64,000 bases of DNA, taken from Streptomyces albireticuli. Lineage in GTDB: Bacteria; Actinomycetota; Actinomycetes; Streptomycetales; Streptomycetaceae. The DNA is taken from positions 6,357,501-6,421,500 of the forward strand of contig NZ_CP021744.1 of assembly GCF_002192455.1 (NCBI RefSeq). The letters run 5' to 3'. Made by a program: the position numbers and the translations under genes. The notes below the pieces were generated by a model. That model ran no database searches and was not told where the DNA came from. It saw nothing but the letters and a program-made list of their open reading frames with translations. Below are positions 1-7,173 of this stretch, piece by piece. How positions within the stretch are numbered: position 1 is the first letter of the stretch; the number at the start of each line of letters is the position of its first letter.

Positions 1-61
1 GGGCCGCGCGGCGCTGAGCGGGCCGGGCCCTGCGGCCGCGACTGTCGGGGGCTGTCGCGCT

Positions 62-120
62 TCTAGAAGAAGCCCAGCTTCTTCGGGGAGTACGACACCA
101 GCAGGTTCTTCGTCTGCTGG
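62..120. repeat. attL: left copy of the aldehyde dehydrogenase 3' end
   Basis: This 59-bp direct repeat matches 19009-19067 with four mismatches, all in its right half; the first 31 bp are identical. Read on the minus strand it encodes QQTKNLLVSYSPKKLGFF and a stop, the exact last 18 residues of the aldehyde dehydrogenase at 19010-20533, but with no upstream dehydrogenase sequence. All differences are synonymous. The identical part contains an inverted repeat GAAGAAGC-CCA-GCTTCTTC (66-84), a plausible integrase core, and the diverged part a second one (CCAGCAG/CTGCTGG). Positions 1-61 are flanking chromosome. Confidence 0.85.
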
Positions 121-378
121 GGGAGCGGCGGAGGCCGGGGTGTTGACCAGCACAGATGCCGAGTTCTGAGCACTGACACCGTGCTGTTGGCCCGGCGTTG
201 GTCCGGATCATGCTCGGCGCGCAGGCTACGTCATGTGTAAGAAGTGCTCGTCCGGGCTGCTGGCGGGGGCGGCGTTGCTGCCGGACCGGCGGGCGAAACC
301 GTCCACGGACGTCCGCGGACAGCCCGCCGACACCACCCCGGGTGGCTCCCTCCCTGGCTCCCCGAGGCGGGCATCAGA
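121..378. other. Left end of the element, no gene seen
   Basis: No coding stretch here has convincing codon use or a homologous motif. It probably holds the left arm of the attachment site (integrase/Xis arm binding sites). Confidence 0.4.
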
Positions 379-573
379 TCACCTCTTCCGAGACTTGTTC
401 AACTGCGCCCTGGCCTCCTTGAGCTCCTTCAGCTTCCGGTTGATCTGACCGCGCTTGGTCCACTCGCCAGGATGCTCCCAACAGCGTGATGTCCCGGGCG
501 AGACCGCCCGCTGGCACCGCTTGCCGGCCTTGGTCCGAGCCCCACACTTCTGCGAAACATTCGCCACTGTCAT
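379..573 (-). CDS. Small Cys/His protein of unknown function (64 aa)
   Basis: The 64-residue product begins MTVANVSQKCGARTKAGKRC and continues with a C-x2-H pair (SRCWEHPG). The pattern C-x-A-x-T-x-x-G-x-x-C...C-x2-H is seen in many small phage and plasmid proteins and suggests a single zinc-binding knuckle. The C-terminal half is strongly basic (KRGQINRKLKELKEARAQLNKSRKR) and probably helical, consistent with nucleic-acid binding. The ATG at 573 is preceded by a GGGGAGG ribosome-binding site. It stands alone on the minus strand next to attL. Function is unknown; a role in DNA binding is inference only. Confidence 0.6.
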   Translation of the reverse strand: MTVANVSQKCGARTKAGKRCQRAVSPGTSRCWEHPGEWTKRGQINRKLKELKEARAQLNKSRKR

Positions 574-883
574 CCGCCTCCCCTACGTGTTCGGCCACCG
601 CCCTCCAGTCCGGGCACAGCGCTGACTCTTCATCGAGGGTCGGACGATGGGTAGGGCGCACATAGGGCGAAGTGGGGGCATCCGAGCGGGCCGGGGTGCG
701 ACGAGGGTGCCGCAGTAGACGTTGCTGGGTTCGATGGCCAGCAGACTTCGTCTGTCGGTGGCGGCCGTCCGAGAGTACGGTTGAGTTGCGCCGGAGCAGA
801 GGTGAAGCACGTTGTGGAGGCCGGTGGCCCGCGCATGGCCCAGACCATGTCTCCTATGCTTCCGGACTCGCTAGTGATAAGAA
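574..883. other. Intergenic, nothing recognised
   Basis: Open frames on both strands here read as arginine/proline-rich noise without ribosome-binding sites. It lies downstream of the gene at 884-1447 and upstream of the small gene at 379-573, whose promoter it should contain. Confidence 0.4.
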
Positions 884-1447
884 CTAAAGTGCGTTACGCG
901 CTTCGAGCAAGAAGTCGTAGCGCTTTTCTAGTCGGCGGGTCATGATTTCTTGGAAATCCTCGGAAGTGCTCGCAGGTGACCGGCTTAGGGTGAATCCCTG
1001 GTTCTCCGGGGTGATGTTCATTAGGGCCTCGATTACCGTGCGCGTTAAGACGGATCGCTCTTCGAGAGTGTCTTCGAGCAATCTTCTTGCGGAATTTGCG
1101 ACGTTGCCTGGCCCTTCCAGGCAAACGATATCGAAATCCTTGTGTAAGGCGTCTACCAGTGAACTGTATTCGAGTAGCTCGGCCTCTGGTCCTTCTGTCG
1201 TGGCCATGTCCCTGAAGGGGCGTTTCCAGATGGCCTTTGATGATTGTTCCACCATGGATAGCTGAGTCAAGAAGCGAACGTAGGCTTCCCGGCGAGTCTC
1301 TCGGTGGCGAGCGCTTCTCTGTTCCTGTAGGTCGAGAGCCTTAGCGCGGTTCTCCTGTCGGCCCTTTAATAGGGTGAACCCGCCTGTGATGCTGACGCCG
1401 GCAAGCACGCCTACGGCTCCGATAGCGGTGTTTATGAACTGCGACAC
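884..1447 (-). CDS. Hypothetical membrane-anchored protein (187 aa), second gene of a low-GC cassette
   Basis: The product has one N-terminal membrane segment (about residues 5-28, INTAIGAVGVLAGVSITGGFTLL), then a charged, largely helical cytoplasmic region (RQENRAKALDLQEQRSARHRETRREAYVRFLTQLSMVEQSSKAIW) that looks like a coiled coil. I do not recognise the family. It starts at a GTG (1447) only 33 bp after the stop of the DUF4231-like gene, so both are probably co-transcribed. The GC content of the pair is clearly lower (roughly half) than the rest of the element, with A/T-ending codons, indicating recent acquisition. Given its partner it may belong to a defence-type membrane module, but that is inference. 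Confidence 0.65.
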   Translation of the reverse strand: MSQFINTAIGAVGVLAGVSITGGFTLLKGRQENRAKALDLQEQRSARHRETRREAYVRFLTQLSMVEQSSKAIWKRPFRDMATTEGPEAELLEYSSLVDALHKDFDIVCLEGPGNVANSARRLLEDTLEERSVLTRTVIEALMNITPENQGFTLSRSPASTSEDFQEIMTRRLEKRYDFLLEARNAL

Positions 1448-1480
1448 TCAGGTGCTCGCTCCGGAACGGTCTCTGTCAGG

Positions 1481-2071
1481 TCATTTTCGGTCGGCGTGTG
1501 GAGTTCCTGCTTCTGGGGCTGAGTGTCCTCGGTTCTCGTTTCTTTTGTTGATCACGTTGATAATGCTGTCGGGTGATTGGATCGACGAGAAGTAAAATTC
1601 GTGCTGTTGGCTAAGGCTGCTACAGAGGCTTTCTACGGCTTCGCGAGTTGCTGTGAGTGCCTGTTTGTTCTTATCCGCTACGTCACTGTGGATGATTTCA
1701 ATCAGAGTCAGTTCCCATTTTCCGATCACCGAAGTGAGGAGAATGCTTTGCGCCTTGTAGGTGCCCCAAGTCTGCCTCCATCCGAAGAATGCCATTAGTG
1801 CAGCAGAAGCTGAGATTGAAACGCTGACAGTTGCAAGCAGTGGTGTATTGTCTCGCGTTTCCTGGTAGATAAAGAGTAGGGGCAGTAAGACGCCTAAGAT
1901 TACTTCGATGCCGCCGATCAGGCGGAACCAGAATACAGAAGCATTTCCGTAGAATCTGGCTCGTCTTTGTTCTGCGGAGAGGAGGCGGTAGACGATTTGA
2001 TCGCATTCTGGAAAGTGAGATTTGATGCTTTCGTGCCACTTGGGGAGTGGTGGCCTGAATCGTAAGCGCAT
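1481..2071 (-). CDS. DUF4231/SLATT-like two-TM protein (196 aa)
   Basis: The layout fits the DUF4231/SLATT family: a soluble N-terminus with the entry motif AEQRRARFYGNASVFWFRLIGG, two adjacent hydrophobic segments (about residues 55-70, VILGVLLPLLFI, and 80-100, VSVSISASAALMAFFGW), then a helical cytoplasmic tail. SLATT proteins are predicted pore-forming effectors of nucleotide-signal immune systems, normally beside a SMODS or SLOG sensor. No such sensor is visible here, only the coiled-coil membrane protein gene downstream. I take the ATG at 2071 because AGGAG lies 7 bases before it; a TTG one codon upstream is also possible. Composition is strongly AT-shifted against its neighbours. The family call is moderately sure; a defence role is inference. 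Confidence 0.65.
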   Translation of the reverse strand: MRLRFRPPLPKWHESIKSHFPECDQIVYRLLSAEQRRARFYGNASVFWFRLIGGIEVILGVLLPLLFIYQETRDNTPLLATVSVSISASAALMAFFGWRQTWGTYKAQSILLTSVIGKWELTLIEIIHSDVADKNKQALTATREAVESLCSSLSQQHEFYFSSIQSPDSIINVINKRNENRGHSAPEAGTPHADRK

Positions 2072-2309
2072 CAATATTCTCCTGGCGTACCAAACCTTAG
2101 CCGTCGGGATTTCTAGGGCCTAGTATGGCAGGGTTGGGTTTTCCGCGGGGGCGGTTTCGTGAAACTCCGGGCCTGGTCTAAGTGGAGCGCTTACCAGTTC
2201 GAGCGGAGGGCGCTTTGATGCGTTCTTCTGAAGCTTGTGTAAATTGGTGAATGGTTACCCATCAGGTGAAAGATGGGTCATTCAGCCCATTGGCCGGATT
2301 GCCGAGGGC
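2072..2309. other. Intergenic between cassette and Nudix remnant
   Basis: It must contain the leftward promoter of the DUF4231-like gene. I see no clear operator. Composition changes here from AT-richer to GC-rich sequence, marking a junction between the cassette and the immunity-gene remnants. Confidence 0.35.
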
Positions 2310-2430
2310 CAGCTTGGCCACGTTGCCTGGGTGACGCTCAACGACACCCCCGGGCTGATGGCTCGGGACGAGCCGATGGGCTCGGGCACGCTCTTCGCCT
2401 TGCTCCACCTGCTCGCCAACCCGGTCGGCG
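2310..2430 (+). pseudogene. Decayed C-terminal fragment of a Nudix (Pif-like) gene
   Basis: The reading frame GHVAWVTLNDTPGLMARDEPMGSGTLFALLHLLAN (2316-2420) is nearly identical to the C-terminus of the intact GntR-Nudix protein at 3171-3977 (GHVAWVPLSDIPGLMARDELMGSGTLVALLHLLAN). The Nudix box and GntR domain are absent, so this is a remnant of a second, diverged copy. The position directly before an HD-domain pseudogene suggests that an older Nudix-HD pair has been replaced by the present gene. Confidence 0.8.
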
Positions 2431-2498
2431 AGTGCGGTCGACCGTCACCCTTGAGAAGCCTCTGATCTCAGCCCTCGCGAGCCCGTAGTCCCCATCTC

Positions 2499-3061
2499 GT
2501 GGGGCTGATTTCTTGGGCGTACGAGCTTGCGGAGTCTTTGCTGGCCGAACCGCTTCCGCGCCGTTGGGTGCACTCCTGCGGCGTACAGGAGCGGGCCAGG
2601 AACCTGGCCTCGATCCTGGGCAGCGATGCTGAACTGCTGGAAGCTGCAGCCGTGCTGCACGACATCGGGTACTCGCCTCGGCTGGGCATACGGGCTTCCA
2701 CCCCTTAGACGGCGCCCGGTTCCTGCGCCACGTCGTCGGGGCCGACGAGCGCATTGTGAGGTTGGTCGCCCACCATTCGTGTGCGCTGCTTGAGGCGGAG
2801 GAACGTGGTCTGCGTGACGCGCTCGCGTCGGAGTTCGAGGTCGAAGAAGCCCGCCTGGTTGACGCCCTGATGTTCTGCGATATGACCACGACGCCGGATG
2901 GTGCTTGCACCACCCCCGGTGACCGCATCACGGAGATCGTCAGCCGCTACGGGCCGGACAGCGTTGTTGGGAGGTTCATTCGTCGGGCAGAGCCGGAGAT
3001 TCATGCTCCCTGCGGGCGAGTCAACCGACGGGTGAGCGAGGTTGGCGGTTCAGGGGTCTGA
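2499..3061 (+). pseudogene. HD-domain protein, disrupted by a frameshift
   Basis: Two overlapping frames together give one HD-domain protein. The first (from GTG 2499) reads ...RRWVHSCGVQERARNLASILG...ELLEAAAVLHDIGYSPRL; the H...HD pair is the metal-binding signature of the HD phosphohydrolase family. The second continues FHPLDGARFLRHVVGADERIVRLVAHHS...ALMFCDMTTTPDG to a stop at 3061. The switch occurs near 2683-2690 and is explained by one missing base. Unless translation shifts frame, no full product is made. The gene lies between a Nudix remnant and an intact GntR-Nudix gene. Substrate unknown; HD and Nudix enzymes both act on nucleotide phosphates. Confidence 0.75.
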
Positions 3062-3170
3062 CCCCACCGGGCCCTTCGGCCAGCCCTCCGTACATGCCAG
3101 GATCAGCCTAGGAACGTTCTAGGTCACAGCAGTGGCTGTGTCGTATACGAGTCGGGGGTGTGCTCAGAGG

Positions 3171-3977
3171 ATGGGGCCGAAGACCGAGCGGGTCGACAAG
3201 ACGATCCGGGAGTGGATCACGGCAGGGAAGCTCTCGCCCGGGGACAAGTTGCCGTCGGAACGCACGCTGTCGGAGCAACTTGACATCGGGCGCACGGCCC
3301 TGCGTCAGGTACTTGCGCGGCTTGTGGCTGAAGGAGTTGTGGAGGTGCGAAATCGCAGCTCATACCTCGTGTCGCCCCGCCCTGCTGTGACCGCAAGAGT
3401 CAGTACGAGCTCGCCAGGTCCGCTTGAGCCGTGGCAGATCCATGGGGAGCGGACCATCTATGACAACCGCTGGGTGCAGCTCGCGCTCGTCGACGTCGAG
3501 CCACCAGGGGTGGAGCGGTTCGAGCACCATGTTGTGCGGCTGCATCATGTTGCCATCGCCGCCGTGGTGGATGATCAGGACCGAGTCTTGATGCTCTGGC
3601 GGTACCGGTTCGTGCCGGATAAGTGGGGGTGGGAGCTCCCCGGCGGCATTGTGGACGCGGGGGAAGAAGCTCTTGCGACGGCCATGCGTGAGACGGAAGA
3701 AGAGACGGGCTGGCGTCCGGCTCGGCTGGAGCACGTGGTCACCTATCAGCCCATGGTCGGCATGGTTGATTCGCCTCATGAGATCTTCGTGGGGCGCGGG
3801 GCCGAACACGTTGGGGATCCCACGGACGTGGAAGAGGCTGGCCACGTGGCCTGGGTGCCCTTGTCGGACATCCCAGGCCTCATGGCGCGTGACGAGCTCA
3901 TGGGCTCCGGAACGCTAGTCGCGCTGCTCCACCTGCTGGCCAATCGCCGGACGGGTTCCGTTACAGCCGCTTCGTGA
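3171..3977 (+). CDS. GntR-Nudix fusion, KorSA/Pif-like transfer repressor and immunity protein
   Basis: Residues 1-65 form a GntR winged helix (KTIREWITAGKLSPGDKLPSERTLSEQLDIGRTALRQVLARL). Residues 85-260 form a Nudix hydrolase with a complete box G159-x5-E165-x7-R173-E174-x2-E177-E178-x-G180. In pSAM2 these roles are separate: KorSA is a GntR repressor of the activator gene pra, and Pif is a Nudix protein that blocks redundant transfer into cells already carrying the element. Here they are one chain of 268 residues. I prefer the ATG at 3171 because it begins right at the GntR domain; a GTG at 3132 would add 13 residues. The 3' end overlaps the convergent XRE gene by 17 bp. Domain calls are strong; the immunity role is by analogy. 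Confidence 0.85.
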   Translation: MGPKTERVDKTIREWITAGKLSPGDKLPSERTLSEQLDIGRTALRQVLARLVAEGVVEVRNRSSYLVSPRPAVTARVSTSSPGPLEPWQIHGERTIYDNRWVQLALVDVEPPGVERFEHHVVRLHHVAIAAVVDDQDRVLMLWRYRFVPDKWGWELPGGIVDAGEEALATAMRETEEETGWRPARLEHVVTYQPMVGMVDSPHEIFVGRGAEHVGDPTDVEEAGHVAWVPLSDIPGLMARDELMGSGTLVALLHLLANRRTGSVTAAS

Positions 3978-5097
3978 GCTGCTCGATTCGCCGGCGATGC
4001 CGTACCGACCCGGTGCGGCTCGCCAGCAATCGAGCCTGTCGCAGGTGCTCTTGCGCCTGGTCGTACTCCTCGCGAGCGAGATGTGCCTGAGCGAGGTCGC
4101 ACCGCAGGCCAGCTGTGGCCCGAATGAACGACGGATCACGCCTCTCCAAGGCCGTGTAGAGGCTGCTCACGGCTTGATCGTCGCCGAGAATCGCGAGTGC
4201 ATTGCCGCGCCAGCGCGTCAAGTGCGCGCTGTTGAGGAAGATGCTCAGCATGTCTGGGTCGCGGTCCTCAACCCCGCCGGGTAGGGCGTCGACGGCCAGG
4301 TCCAGCGACCGGCGGCAGTCGTCGGCCAGGCCGGCACGCGCACAGATCTCGGCCTCTGCTGCATGGAGCCAGGCCTGCAGGCGGGGCGACAGCCGGTCGG
4401 CACCTGCGCGCCAAGCGTCCCGGACAAGGTCGACGGCCAGCTCAGGGCGTCCCGCATCACACAGCACGTAAGCCTGCTCCGCTATGGCATGGGCGAGGTA
4501 CATCGGCTCGTTCGCCTCTTGAGCTGCCCGTTTACCTAACTCGTAGTGTCGCCATGCGCGCTCCACCGAACCAACGTCGAGTGCCTGCCACGCGGCAAGA
4601 GTCGCAGCGCCGGCCAAGGCTCGTGCAACCGGTCGCCGAGTCTCGGGGAGGACGGCGAACGTGAGCGCGTCTTCGAGCGTCGAGAGGTGCCCGGTCATCT
4701 GGTCGACGAGGCCACTGGCTCCCATCTGCCTGTCGACCGTACGCAGTAACTCTGTCTGGCTCATGAAGATATCGACCATGGTCAAGCTCACGCTGCGAGC
4801 AGACTCGATGCGGCTTACCAGGTCGTCGTATCCGCCGACGACAGAGAGAGACTCTGTTTCGGCATTTGGCTGGCTCATCAGCTCGTTGTCAGTGATCCCG
4901 AGCAGGCTCCGCAGCACGGCTGCGTACCTCGGGGAGATGGAGCGCCGGCTGTTCTCCCACTCGGAGACGTAGACCCGCAGGCTGGCTGTTGAGGCTACGT
5001 TCGAGAGGTGCTGCTTCGCGTACCGTTCGATCTCTCGGACTAGCCGTTCCTGCGACCAGCCCTTCGCCAACCTGGCCTGTCGGAGTCCCTCGTTCAC
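3961..5097 (-). CDS. XRE-family regulator with helical repeat C-terminus
   Basis: The N-terminus (residues 1-65) is an XRE helix-turn-helix (GLRQARLAKGWSQERLVREIER...VSEWENSRRSISPRYAAVLRSLLG). The remaining ~300 residues are alpha-helical with TPR-like pairs (ERAWRHYELGKRAAQEANEPMYLAHAIAEQAYVLCDAGR; LRCDLAQAHLAREEYDQAQEHLRQARLLA), as in Streptomyces regulators that sense a ligand or peptide through TPRs. I choose GTG 5097 because AGGGG sits 8 bases upstream; a longer frame reaches 5145. It is divergent from the transfer operon, with the twin palindrome at 5285-5322 between them, so it most likely controls that operon and itself. The 378-residue length is normal for the family. Confidence 0.85.
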   Translation of the reverse strand: MNEGLRQARLAKGWSQERLVREIERYAKQHLSNVASTASLRVYVSEWENSRRSISPRYAAVLRSLLGITDNELMSQPNAETESLSVVGGYDDLVSRIESARSVSLTMVDIFMSQTELLRTVDRQMGASGLVDQMTGHLSTLEDALTFAVLPETRRPVARALAGAATLAAWQALDVGSVERAWRHYELGKRAAQEANEPMYLAHAIAEQAYVLCDAGRPELAVDLVRDAWRAGADRLSPRLQAWLHAAEAEICARAGLADDCRRSLDLAVDALPGGVEDRDPDMLSIFLNSAHLTRWRGNALAILGDDQAVSSLYTALERRDPSFIRATAGLRCDLAQAHLAREEYDQAQEHLRQARLLASRTGSVRHRRRIEQLTKRL

Positions 5098-5284
5098 ATT
5101 CAACGCCCCTATTGCAGAGACCTGTTGGGTTCTGGGAAGCAGCATGCCTCACGTTGCTGCAGGTGGGGAGGGGTTAACCGTCAACTTGTTAAGACTTGTT
5201 GGCTGGCAGGGAGTTGGGTCATGCGATTCCCTGGGAGTGTGCCGCCGGGATGAGTTCAGCGGACCTTCGCCGAACCTCTTGCAT

Positions 5285-5322
5285 CTGGTGCGCACCAGGA
5301 GGACGCTACTGGTGCGCACCAG
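5285..5322. promoter_or_regulatory. Twin-palindrome operator between the XRE gene and transfer operon
   Basis: Two copies of the perfect 14-bp palindrome CTGGTGCGCACCAG occur at 5285-5298 and 5309-5322, 24 bp centre to centre, and the flanking AT/AT bases make the pair symmetric as a unit. The site lies in the gap between the leftward XRE gene and the rightward operon beginning at 5440. A 24-bp spacing places two dimers near the same face of the helix, which fits a cooperatively bound repressor. Either the XRE or the GntR-Nudix protein could bind it. Confidence 0.75.
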
Positions 5323-5439
5323 ATGGGGCGCAAAAAGCCCCTGCACAGCTGTGCCGTCAGGGGCCCGGAATCGATGCCGGGAGCGGCGCCCACCGCCAAG
5401 TAGATCGCCGCTCCCGCTTCCTGTGAAGAGGAGTTCACA

Positions 5440-5799
5440 GTGCTTGACCAGCGTACGTCCCTGCCCCGGTGCAAGTCCGCCCCGGCGGCCGCCGATCTCC
5501 CGGTGGTCTTAGGCAAGGTGGCCAGCTTCCTGGAGATGTTCCCGGGGCTGCCGGCACCGTCGTTGACGGTGGACTCGGACAGCTTCCACGTGCAGTTCTC
5601 GTTCCTGCCGTCCGACGTGCTGTTCCCGTCCGTGGCGCGCGTGGCCAGGGCGCTCGGCACCGAGCCGCTCCTCAAGCAGATGTCCGACGGGCACTGGCAC
5701 TTCACGGCCCGCGGCCACCGGCAGGGGCTCGACGTCACCGTCTTCGCATCCGTGTCCCTGGCGACCGACGAGGTCCGTGTCGACGAGGCGGTGGCGTGA
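5440..5799 (+). CDS. First gene of the transfer operon, hypothetical (119 aa)
   Basis: The GTG at 5440 has a strong GAGGAG ribosome-binding site 6 bases before it. The 119-residue soluble product (MLDQRTSLPRCKSAPAAADLPVV...FTARGHRQGLDVTVFASVSLATDEVRVDEAVA) has alternating strand-forming segments and no motif I recognise. It is the first gene after the twin-palindrome operator and ends in an ATGA overlap with the zinc-ribbon gene, so it leads the whole rightward operon. Position alone suggests an early or regulatory role in spread of the element. Confidence 0.7.
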   Translation: MLDQRTSLPRCKSAPAAADLPVVLGKVASFLEMFPGLPAPSLTVDSDSFHVQFSFLPSDVLFPSVARVARALGTEPLLKQMSDGHWHFTARGHRQGLDVTVFASVSLATDEVRVDEAVA

Positions 5800-5975
5800 T
5801 GCCCGCCGTGCCCGGATACGACCGGCGTCCGGTGTGCCGGACGATGCCGTGCCCCCGCTGTGCCCGGTTGGTGCAGGTCTCGCGGTGCCGGACGGCGGCG
5901 CGGGAGCTGTGCGGGGCCTGCGGGTGCGAGTTCTTGCCGCGGTCGCGTGCCGAGCGGTCGGGGGTGCTGCGGTGA
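5799..5975 (+). CDS. Small zinc-ribbon protein (58 aa)
   Basis: The ATG overlaps the stop of the preceding gene (ATGA at 5796-5799 region). The product contains two CxxC-type knuckles, C-P-R-C and C-G-A-C-G-C, spaced about 20 residues apart, the arrangement of a zinc ribbon. It is very basic and probably binds nucleic acid or a partner protein. Such mini zinc proteins are common in Streptomyces AICE operons, where their role is not known to me. Confidence 0.65.
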   Translation: MPAVPGYDRRPVCRTMPCPRCARLVQVSRCRTAARELCGACGCEFLPRSRAERSGVLR

Positions 5976-6313
5976 GGCGCACCAGCACGACCGTCCGCGG
6001 TTCGTCCCGGCCGCATCTGCGGCTCGCCAAAGGGCCGTGGGTGTCGCCGCACATCCTGCCGCCGGGTGGGCGAACCGTTCCCGGCGTGGACCTCGGGGTC
6101 GTTGACCGCGCAGCGTGCGCTGGAGAAGAGCCCGAGCTGTTCTTCGACGGGGCCCCTGGTGCCGTTGCGCTGGCGAAGCGCATCTGCGGCAGGTGCCTGG
6201 TTCGTGAGGCCTGCCTGGCCCGTGCGATCGCCAATGACGAGAGGTACGGCGTGTTCGGCGGTCTGACCGTGGACGAGCGCCAGGCCCTCAAGGGCAGGAG
6301 GGCGGCGGCATGA
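5972..6313 (+). CDS. WhiB-family iron-sulfur regulator
   Basis: The 113-residue protein has the four WhiB cysteines C49, C72, C75 and C81 (RAACAG...AKRICGRCLVREACLARAI), which hold a [4Fe-4S] cluster, followed by the turn motif YGVFGGLT (WhiB consensus G-V/I-W-G-G) and a basic C-terminus (ERQALKGRR). WhiB proteins bind the housekeeping sigma factor region 4 and redirect transcription. GTG 5972 overlaps the previous stop, giving a coupled start; a longer in-frame extension to 5777 would overlap the upstream gene and is rejected. On the element it may tune operon expression to redox state or development of the host. Confidence 0.88.
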   Translation: MRRTSTTVRGSSRPHLRLAKGPWVSPHILPPGGRTVPGVDLGVVDRAACAGEEPELFFDGAPGAVALAKRICGRCLVREACLARAIANDERYGVFGGLTVDERQALKGRRAAA

Positions 6314-6693
6314 GTACGCCTTTCCCGCCCCGCGAGCCGCTGCCCGGCGACCGCGCGCAGGTCCCGGCCGTCTTCGACGCGTTCGGGAACCAAGTCTTCC
6401 CGTCCCCGGCTTCGATGCCGCAGGCCAGCGCCGGGCATCACTGCGCGGTCTGTCGCTGCGATCACACCGCGGGCCGCTCCCGCGAGATGTCGCGGCTGTC
6501 GCCGGGTGCGGCGGTGGCCCTGGGCGCCGGTGGTGTACTGGTGACCGGCGTCGTCCTGGTCGCGCTCCTGCTGTCGGTCGCCGTCGTGGCCGCGTCCGTC
6601 GCGGTGGCCGCGCTGTCGCTGGCGGTCGTGACCGTCGTCCTGCGCTCGCTCCTGAACAGCACGCAGGACCCGCGGCACACCCGCCGCCGCTGA
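6310..6693 (+). CDS. Hypothetical membrane protein of the spread operon (127 aa)
   Basis: It begins with an ATGA overlap with the WhiB gene. The N-terminal ~60 residues contain a C-x2-C-x-C-x2-H cluster (HHCAVCRCDHTAG) that may bind metal; two hydrophobic segments follow (about residues 68-90 and 92-112, GAAVALGAGGVLVTGVVLVALLLSV / VAVAALSLAVVTVVL). The layout resembles the small membrane proteins of Streptomyces plasmid spread (spd) regions. No enzymatic motif is visible. Confidence 0.7.
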   Translation: MSTPFPPREPLPGDRAQVPAVFDAFGNQVFPSPASMPQASAGHHCAVCRCDHTAGRSREMSRLSPGAAVALGAGGVLVTGVVLVALLLSVAVVAASVAVAALSLAVVTVVLRSLLNSTQDPRHTRRR

Positions 6694-6805
6694 CGCACTC
6701 CCCTCCTTGTCCTTCCTGTGCTGCCGGGTTCTGCCCGGAGGGCTTGGTTCGCGCTGTCCGCGCGGGCCCGGCAGCACTCCCGATTCCTCCGGAGGCTGTG
6801 TCCTC

Positions 6806-7051
6806 ATGTCCAAACTCGACGACCTCACCCGCCGGTTCACCGCGCTGCAACACGCCCACGACGAGCTCCTGGCCGCCGCCCGCACGGCCGTTGCGGCGTA
6901 CTGGGACGGCGACGAGCAGCCCATGGCCGCGCTCATCGACACCCTCGACGCCCTCGGCGCGCTGCCGGAGTACACGCCGCAACTGACCGACCAGGCCCTC
7001 GACCTGCCGACCGCCGGCGGCGGCCGCGTGGTGGGGAGGCGGCTCGCGTGA
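6806..7051 (+). CDS. Hypothetical protein (81 aa)
   Basis: The 81-residue product (MSKLDDLTRRFTALQHAHDELLAAARTAVAAYWDGDEQPMAALIDTLDALGALPEYTPQLTDQALDLP...) is predicted helical and acidic, with a possible short coiled coil at residues 3-30. GGAGG lies 10 bases before the ATG; it follows a 112-bp gap after the membrane gene. It overlaps the next start (GTGA). Family not recognised. Confidence 0.65.
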   Translation: MSKLDDLTRRFTALQHAHDELLAAARTAVAAYWDGDEQPMAALIDTLDALGALPEYTPQLTDQALDLPTAGGGRVVGRRLA

Positions 7052-7173
7052 GCGCCCGTACCCGCTGCCGGGTCTGCGGCTGGAGCCGCACCTACCGCAA
7101 CCAGTACGCCGGGCGCCGCGCCGCCCGGACCCACACCTGCCTGCCCATCCTGACGAAGGGATTAGCGCGATGA
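7048..7173 (+). CDS. Mini zinc-finger-like protein (41 aa)
   Basis: GTG 7048 overlaps the previous stop. The product MSARTRCRVCGWSRTYRNQY...TCLPILTKGLAR carries C-x2-C-G-W and a later H-x-C, a compact zinc finger as in the short 'mobile element transfer protein' family of Streptomyces elements. It is coupled to the clamp-like gene (ATGA at 7170). Below the usual size cut-off, but the conserved pattern and the chain of overlaps support it. Confidence 0.6.
   Translation: MSARTRCRVCGWSRTYRNQYAGRRAARTHTCLPILTKGLAR

Noticed and set aside
62..120. tRNA gene at the left end of the element
   Set aside because: AICEs often use tRNA genes, so I looked for one. The repeat codes for the dehydrogenase C-terminus and does not fold into a cloverleaf.
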